Shown: in pieces, positions 12,779 through 17,470 of the stretch
How positions within the stretch are numbered: position 1 is the stretch's first letter
Layout: each line of letters opens with the position of its first letter
NCBI GenBank assembly: GCA_020024765.1
Contig: JAHHTG010000015.1
Location: 1 to 17,470 of the forward strand
Direction of reading: 5' to 3'
Source of the DNA: Thomasclavelia sp.
GTDB taxonomy: Bacteria; Bacillota_I; Bacilli_A; Erysipelotrichales; Erysipelotrichaceae
DNA: 17,470 bases
Notes under the pieces: generated by a model
Database searches by the model: none
Told to the model about the DNA's origin: nothing
Seen by the model: only the letters and a program-made list of their open reading frames with translations
Program-made: the position numbers and the translations under genes

Positions 12779-14182
12779 ATGATTAATAAAGGAAAAGTTG
12801 TTCAAGTAATTGGACCAGTTGTAGATATCCGTTTCGAATCAGACCAATTACCTAAACTATACAGCGCTGTCAAAGTCACAAAAAGCGACGGAACTTATTT
12901 AACAGTTGAAGTTGCTCAACATATTGGTGATGATGTCGTTCGTTGTATCAGTATGGGTTCAACAGATGGTTTAGTTCGTAACATGGAATGTATCGATACT
13001 GAAGCTCCAATTTCGGTTCCTGTTGGTGAAAAGATCCTAGGCAGAATGTTCAATGTTTTAGGTGAAGAAATCGACGGTTTAGAACCACTTGACAAGAATA
13101 TTAAAAGAAATCCTATTCATCGTCCTGCCCCTACTTTCGCTGAACAACAAACATCTGCAGAAATCCTAGAAACTGGTATTAAAGTTATCGACCTTCTTTG
13201 TCCATACGCAAAAGGTGGTAAGATCGGTTTATTCGGTGGTGCCGGTGTAGGTAAAACTGTTTTAATGCAAGAATTAATTCATAATATTGCAAAGGAACAC
13301 GGCGGAAGATCAGTAGTTGCCGGTGTAGGTGAAAGAACACGTGAAGGTAATGATATGTATCATGAAATGAAAGATTCAGGTGTTCTAGATAAGACTGTAT
13401 TAGTTTACGGACAAATGAACGAATCACCAGGTGCAAGAATGCGTGTTGCATTATCTGGTTTAACAATGGCTGAATATTTCCGTGATGTTGATAAACAAGA
13501 TGTATTATTATTCATCGATAATATCTTCCGTTTCACACAAGCTGGTTCAGAAGTATCTGCCCTACTTGGTCGTATGCCAAGTGCGGTAGGTTACCAACCA
13601 ACTCTTGCTACAGAAATGGGTCAACTTCAAGAAAGAATTACTTCAACTTCAACTGGTTCAATTACATCAGTACAAGCAATTTACGTGCCTGCCGATGACT
13701 TAACTGACCCAGCTCCAGCTACAACATTCACACACTTAGATGCTAAGACAGTATTAGACCGTAGTGTTGCTTCACTTGGTATTTACCCTGCTGTAAACCC
13801 ACTAGATTCATCAAGCCGTATCCTTGATCCACTAATCGTTGGTCAAGAACACTATGATGTAGCTCGTGGTATCCAAGAATTATTACAACGTTACAAAGAA
13901 CTACAAGATATCATTGCAATCCTAGGTATGGATGAATTAAGTGATGAAGATAAGATTATCGTAGCTCGTGCTCGTCGTGCTCGTAACTTCTTATCACAAC
14001 CATTCAACGTTGCTGAACAATTCAATGGTATTCCTGGTAAATACGTACCTCTAAGCGAAACAGTTCGTAGCTTCAGAGCCATCTTAGATGGTAAATGTGA
14101 TGATTTACCTGAACAAGCATTCATGTTTGTAGGTACAATCGAAGAAGCTCAAGCTAAGGCTAAAGAATTAGAAAATGAGTAA
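12779..14182 (+). CDS. atpD: F1 ATP synthase subunit beta (catalytic), 467 aa
   Basis: Catalytic subunit. P-loop GGAGVGKT (153-160), the catalytic Glu in GVGERTREGND (E185), the Walker B strand DVLLFIDNIFR, and the DELSDED loop (usual form DELSEED) that contacts gamma. The start is set at 12779, after GAAAGGG; a longer frame from 12683 runs inside atpG and is not used, since MINKGKVVQVIGPVVD is the normal beta N-terminus. It overlaps atpC by 8 bases (ATGAGTAA). Confidence 0.98.
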   Translation: MINKGKVVQVIGPVVDIRFESDQLPKLYSAVKVTKSDGTYLTVEVAQHIGDDVVRCISMGSTDGLVRNMECIDTEAPISVPVGEKILGRMFNVLGEEIDGLEPLDKNIKRNPIHRPAPTFAEQQTSAEILETGIKVIDLLCPYAKGGKIGLFGGAGVGKTVLMQELIHNIAKEHGGRSVVAGVGERTREGNDMYHEMKDSGVLDKTVLVYGQMNESPGARMRVALSGLTMAEYFRDVDKQDVLLFIDNIFRFTQAGSEVSALLGRMPSAVGYQPTLATEMGQLQERITSTSTGSITSVQAIYVPADDLTDPAPATTFTHLDAKTVLDRSVASLGIYPAVNPLDSSSRILDPLIVGQEHYDVARGIQELLQRYKELQDIIAILGMDELSDEDKIIVARARRARNFLSQPFNVAEQFNGIPGKYVPLSETVRSFRAILDGKCDDLPEQAFMFVGTIEEAQAKAKELENE

Positions 14183-14576
14183 AATTCAATGTACAGTCGT
14201 AACGCCAATGGGTCGTTATAACGAACTTGAAACTGATATCTTAAATCTAGAAACAATTGATGGTCAACGCGGTATTTTACCAAACCACGTACCTCTAGTT
14301 CTAGCATTAGATATCGGTAAATTATGTATCGTTAATAATGGCAAACGCGAATATTTCGCAGTTGGTGGTGGTATCGTATATTTTAGCGATAATCACGCTA
14401 AAATCTTAGTTGATTCAATCGAATCACAAGATGAAATCGATATCAAACGTGCTGAAGAAGCTAAAGAACGTGCTGCTCGACGCTTAGCGAGCGCTGATGA
14501 AAACATTGATATTCGTCGTGCTGAACTTGCCCTTAAGAAGGCAATCAACCGTATCGATGTTAAAAACGGACAATAG
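14175..14576 (+). CDS. atpC: F1 ATP synthase subunit epsilon, 133 aa
   Basis: Rotor subunit and regulator of F1. The N-terminal beta-sandwich has TVVTPMGRY, DGQRGILPNHVPLV and YFAVGGGIVYF; the C-terminal two-helix part has EIDIKRAEEAKERAARRL and IDIRRAELALKKAINRI. IDIKRA fits the I(L)DxxRA ATP-binding motif known from Bacillus epsilon, so ATP may lock the inhibitory helices down. The start lies within the atpD stop region with little ribosome site, so translation is probably coupled. Confidence 0.96.
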   Translation: MSKIQCTVVTPMGRYNELETDILNLETIDGQRGILPNHVPLVLALDIGKLCIVNNGKREYFAVGGGIVYFSDNHAKILVDSIESQDEIDIKRAEEAKERAARRLASADENIDIRRAELALKKAINRIDVKNGQ

Positions 14577-14590
14577 CAATTAAATAATTA

Positions 14591-14626
14591 AACAAGTCTA
14601 CCTCGGTAGGCTTGTTTTTTGTTTTG
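14591..14626 (+). terminator. Terminator of the atp operon
   Basis: AACAAGTCTACC (14591-14602) pairs with GGTAGGCTTGTT (14605-14616), one wobble, then TTTTTTGTTTTG. Confidence 0.94.
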
Positions 14627-14720
14627 TTGATTCAGAAATATCCCCTTTTAATGTAAGTTATCGTTTAACTTTAGATAAGTTGTAAATTTATTCGCAATTA
14701 ATGAATAATGAAATTAATTA

Positions 14721-14764
14721 TGTTAAAATTAGGGAAAGTCAAGTCGTGACTTATAGGAGGCAAA
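14721..14764 (+). promoter_or_regulatory. Probable extended -10 promoter and leader of ppdK
   Basis: TGTTAAAAT (14721-14729) is an extended -10 element without a good -35. In the short leader, AAGTCA (14736-14741) and TGACTT (14747-14752) can form a small hairpin just before the AGGAGG at 14755-14760. The ribosome site is only 4 bases from the ATG, closer than usual. Confidence 0.45.
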
Positions 14765-17389
14765 ATGAGTAATAAATTAGTTTATTTATTCTCCGAGGGC
14801 GCAGCTAGTATGCGTAATCTTCTTGGCGGTAAAGGTGCTAACCTTGCTGAGATGACTAACCTTGGATTACCAGTCCCTCAAGGTTTTACAATTACAACTG
14901 AAGCTTGTAACGACTATTTCGCAAATGGCGAAAAGATTTCTGAAGATTTAAAAGCACAAGTCTTCGAATATGTTGCAAAACTTGAAGAATTAACTGGTAA
15001 AGAATTCGGAAGCGTCGAAAATCCATTATTAGTATCTGTTCGTTCTGGTGCTAGAGCAAGTATGCCTGGTATGATGGACACAATCTTAAACTTAGGTATT
15101 AATGATGAAGTGGCTGAATCAATTGCCAAATTAACAAATAATGAACGCTTCGCATACGATAGCTACCGTCGTTTCGTACAAATGTATTCCGATGTAGTAA
15201 TGGGAGTTTCTAAGAGTGCTTTCGAAGCTCACATCGACGCTATTAAGGAAGAAAAAGGCGTTAAGCTAGACTATGAACTAGATGTTAATGACTTAAAGCG
15301 CTTAGTTGCTGAATTCAAAGCAATTTATAAAGACGCTATCAAGAGCGATTTCCCTGAAGATCCTCGCGAACAATTATTAAATGCTGTAGAAGCTGTATTC
15401 CGTTCTTGGATGAACGAACGTGCAATCTACTACCGCAGAATGAATGATATCCCTGCTGCTTGGGGAACTGCTGTTAACGTACAAGAAATGGTATTCGGTA
15501 ACATGGGCGAACAAAGTGGTACAGGTGTAGCATTTACTCGTAACCCATCAACAGGTGAAAACAAGATTTATGGTGAATACCTATTAAATGCACAAGGTGA
15601 AGACGTTGTAGCAGGTGTTCGTACTCCTAAACATATCGAAGAACTTGAAAAAGATATGCCAGAAGTATATGAACAATTCTGCAATGTATGCAAGACATTA
15701 GAGTCTCACTTCCACAATATGCAAGACCTTGAATATACTATCGAAAGAAGAAAGTTATTCATCCTTCAAACACGTAATGGTAAACGTACAGCTCAAGCTG
15801 CTTTAAAGATCGCCGTTGATTTATATGAAGAAGGTATGATCAGCAAAGATGAAGCTTTAATGCAAGTTGAACCAAAACAATTATCATCATTATTACACCC
15901 TCAATTTGATGAATCAGCTCTAAAGGCTGCTACACCGGTTGGTAAGGGTTTACCTGCTTCTCCAGGTGCTGCCACAGGACAAATCGTTTTCTCTCAAGAG
16001 ACAGCTTCTAAATGGGTAAAAGAAGGTAAGAAAGTTATCTTAGTACGTCTAGAAACATCTGCGGAAGATATCGAAGGTATGCACGTATCTGAAGGTATCT
16101 TAACAGCTCGTGGCGGTATGACATCGCACGCTGCCGTTGTAGCTCGTGGTATGGGTACAACATGTGTTGCTGGATGTGGAGAAATTGTATTCCACGGCGA
16201 AAAAGAATTCGTTTTAGGTGGTAGAACATTCGTTGAAGGCGATTGGCTATCATTAGATGGCAATACAGGTAATGTTTACGCTGGTAAGATGGAAACAGTT
16301 CCTGCAACTATTTCTGGTAACTTCGCTAAATTCATGGAATGGGCTGATGAAAGACGTCATTTAGGCGTTATGATCAATGGCGATACTGCTGCCGATGCTG
16401 CTCAAGGTATCGAATTTGGTGCTGGCGGTATTGGTTTGGTACGTACAGAACACATGTTCTTCGAAACTAAACGTATCAGAGCTATCCGTGAAATGATCTT
16501 AGCAAAGACTACAGAAGAACGTAAGAGAGCACTAGAAAAAGTATTACCTCTTCACCGTGAAAATTTTGAAGAAATTTTCAAAGTAACTAAGGAATTACCT
16601 GTTACTATTCGTTACTTAGATCCACCTCTACATGAATTCTTACCTAAGACTGAAGAAACTCAATTAGCGATTGCTGAAGACTTAGGTGTTACACTACAAG
16701 ATATCAAAGATAAAGTATCTACACTTCACGAACAAAACCCAATGATGGGTCACCGTGGATGTCGTCTAGATATTTCTTATCCAGAAATTGCTGTAATGCA
16801 AACAGAAGCTATTATTCAAGCCGCAATTAATGTTAAGAAAGAATTTGGTTATGAAGTTCATACCGAATTGATGGTACCACTAGTTAATATCAAGAAAGAA
16901 TTTGAATTCATTCACGATATTATGCATGATACTGCTGAACGCGTTATTGCAGAAAATGGTGTATCTGTAAGTTATCGCATTGGTACTTGTATGGAAACTC
17001 CACGTTCATGCTTAAAAGCTGGTGAAATTGCTGAAAAATCAACATTCTTCTCATTTGGTACAAATGATTTAACACAATTAACATTCGGATTCTCTCGTGA
17101 TGATGCCGGTAAGTTCTTAGACTATTACTACAATCGTCAAATCCTTGAATTTGATCCATTCCAAAGAATGGATATTGAAGGTGTTGGTGAAATGGTTGAA
17201 ATCGGTGTACAACGTGGTCGTGCTCAAAGACCTGATCTTAAGATTGGTATTTGTGGCGAACACGCAGCTGACCCTACTACAATCAATTTCTTAGATAAGA
17301 TTGGTTTCGACTACGTTTCATGTTCACCATATTTAGTACCTATTGCAAGATTAGCTTGTGCACAAGCTGCAATTATCAATAAGCGCTAA
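14765..17389 (+). CDS. ppdK: Pyruvate, phosphate dikinase, 874 aa
   Basis: Cytoplasmic enzyme interconverting pyruvate + ATP + phosphate and PEP + AMP + PPi; in anaerobes it often runs in the glycolytic direction with PPi. The N-terminal ATP-grasp domain (about 1-340) has GGKGANLAEMTNLGLPVPQGF, SVRSGARASMPGMMDT and NMGEQSGTGVAFTRNPSTG. The swivelling His domain has GGMTSHAAVVARGMG with H455, the same number as in the Clostridium symbiosum enzyme. The C-terminal PEP-binding barrel has GTNDLTQLTFGFSRDD and the catalytic Cys C830 in GICGEHAADP. Most PPDKs read GEHGGDP there, so the two Gly are Ala here. Length is normal. Monocistronic between two terminators; no PPDK regulatory kinase gene is next to it. 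Confidence 0.98.
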   Translation: MSNKLVYLFSEGAASMRNLLGGKGANLAEMTNLGLPVPQGFTITTEACNDYFANGEKISEDLKAQVFEYVAKLEELTGKEFGSVENPLLVSVRSGARASMPGMMDTILNLGINDEVAESIAKLTNNERFAYDSYRRFVQMYSDVVMGVSKSAFEAHIDAIKEEKGVKLDYELDVNDLKRLVAEFKAIYKDAIKSDFPEDPREQLLNAVEAVFRSWMNERAIYYRRMNDIPAAWGTAVNVQEMVFGNMGEQSGTGVAFTRNPSTGENKIYGEYLLNAQGEDVVAGVRTPKHIEELEKDMPEVYEQFCNVCKTLESHFHNMQDLEYTIERRKLFILQTRNGKRTAQAALKIAVDLYEEGMISKDEALMQVEPKQLSSLLHPQFDESALKAATPVGKGLPASPGAATGQIVFSQETASKWVKEGKKVILVRLETSAEDIEGMHVSEGILTARGGMTSHAAVVARGMGTTCVAGCGEIVFHGEKEFVLGGRTFVEGDWLSLDGNTGNVYAGKMETVPATISGNFAKFMEWADERRHLGVMINGDTAADAAQGIEFGAGGIGLVRTEHMFFETKRIRAIREMILAKTTEERKRALEKVLPLHRENFEEIFKVTKELPVTIRYLDPPLHEFLPKTEETQLAIAEDLGVTLQDIKDKVSTLHEQNPMMGHRGCRLDISYPEIAVMQTEAIIQAAINVKKEFGYEVHTELMVPLVNIKKEFEFIHDIMHDTAERVIAENGVSVSYRIGTCMETPRSCLKAGEIAEKSTFFSFGTNDLTQLTFGFSRDDAGKFLDYYYNRQILEFDPFQRMDIEGVGEMVEIGVQRGRAQRPDLKIGICGEHAADPTTINFLDKIGFDYVSCSPYLVPIARLACAQAAIINKR

Positions 17390-17424
17390 TTTATTACTTA
17401 TTAATTAAGCACTACTTTGATATG

Positions 17425-17466
17425 TACCCTCTTTACTGGACAAACCAGTAAGGAGGGTATTTTTTA
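17425..17466 (+). terminator. Terminator of ppdK
   Basis: TACCCTCTTTACTGG (17425-17439) pairs with CCAGTAAGGAGGGTA (17445-17459), one wobble, loop ACAAA, followed by six T. Confidence 0.93.
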
Positions 17467-17470
17467 TGCG

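Noticed and set aside
17450..17470. Start of a further gene (AGGAGGG then ATG at 17466)
   Set aside because: The AGGAGGG is the 3' arm of the ppdK terminator and the ATG lies at the end of its T-tract; only one further codon is visible before the window ends.
1..17470. tRNA, rRNA or CRISPR array
   Set aside because: No cloverleaf-like sequence, rRNA segment or regularly spaced repeats were seen on either strand.

Overview
This is a low-GC Gram-positive (Firmicutes) chromosome segment, most like gut anaerobes of the Erysipelotrichia/Coprobacillaceae type. That placement rests on A/T-rich codon use, strong AGGAGG-type ribosome sites, U-rich intrinsic terminators, a Clostridia-like MetRS C-terminal domain, a PPi-linked pyruvate phosphate dikinase and a two-gene SufC/SufB-like unit. 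It is inferred from protein character, with no marker-gene search.

Left edge (1 to about 690): the end of an integrated conjugative or mobilizable element. It holds the C-terminal half of a tyrosine integrase, its terminator, an outward-facing promoter (459-487), and then a junction with the 3' end of a chromosomal methionyl-tRNA synthetase gene. Only the C-terminal tRNA-binding domain of MetRS lies on this side, fused in frame to a short element-encoded N-terminus.

1146-1900: a small unrecognised 95-residue gene, possibly preceded by an overlapping tiny membrane-peptide ORF, followed by a long hairpin.

1899-5100 (minus strand): a SufC ATPase plus one SufB-like scaffold (overlapping genes), then a monovalent cation:proton antiporter. 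The antiporter leader carries a good candidate fluoride (crcB) riboswitch. The 3' strand of its aptamer is also the 5' arm of an intrinsic terminator, the expected architecture of a fluoride ON-switch.

5201-7793 (plus strand): a 538-residue ArdC-like protein (ssDNA-binding domain, HExxH zinc-protease domain, C-terminal domain typical of conjugative elements), then a monocistronic isochorismatase-family cysteine hydrolase with its own promoter and terminator.

7957-14626: a complete F1Fo ATP synthase operon in canonical order, atpI-B-E-F-H-A-G-D-C, with one strong promoter and one terminator. The promoter sits so close to atpI that the mRNA would have almost no leader. The c subunit carries Gln/Glu-Thr/Tyr positions that suggest possible Na+ coupling.

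14721-17466: ppdK, a full-length pyruvate phosphate dikinase, closed by a strong terminator at the right edge. The ATP synthase and PPDK are core energy genes; the ArdC gene and the left-edge integrase are accessory. The most notable items are the fluoride-riboswitch/antiporter unit, the minimal SufC-SufB pair and the element insertion in metG.
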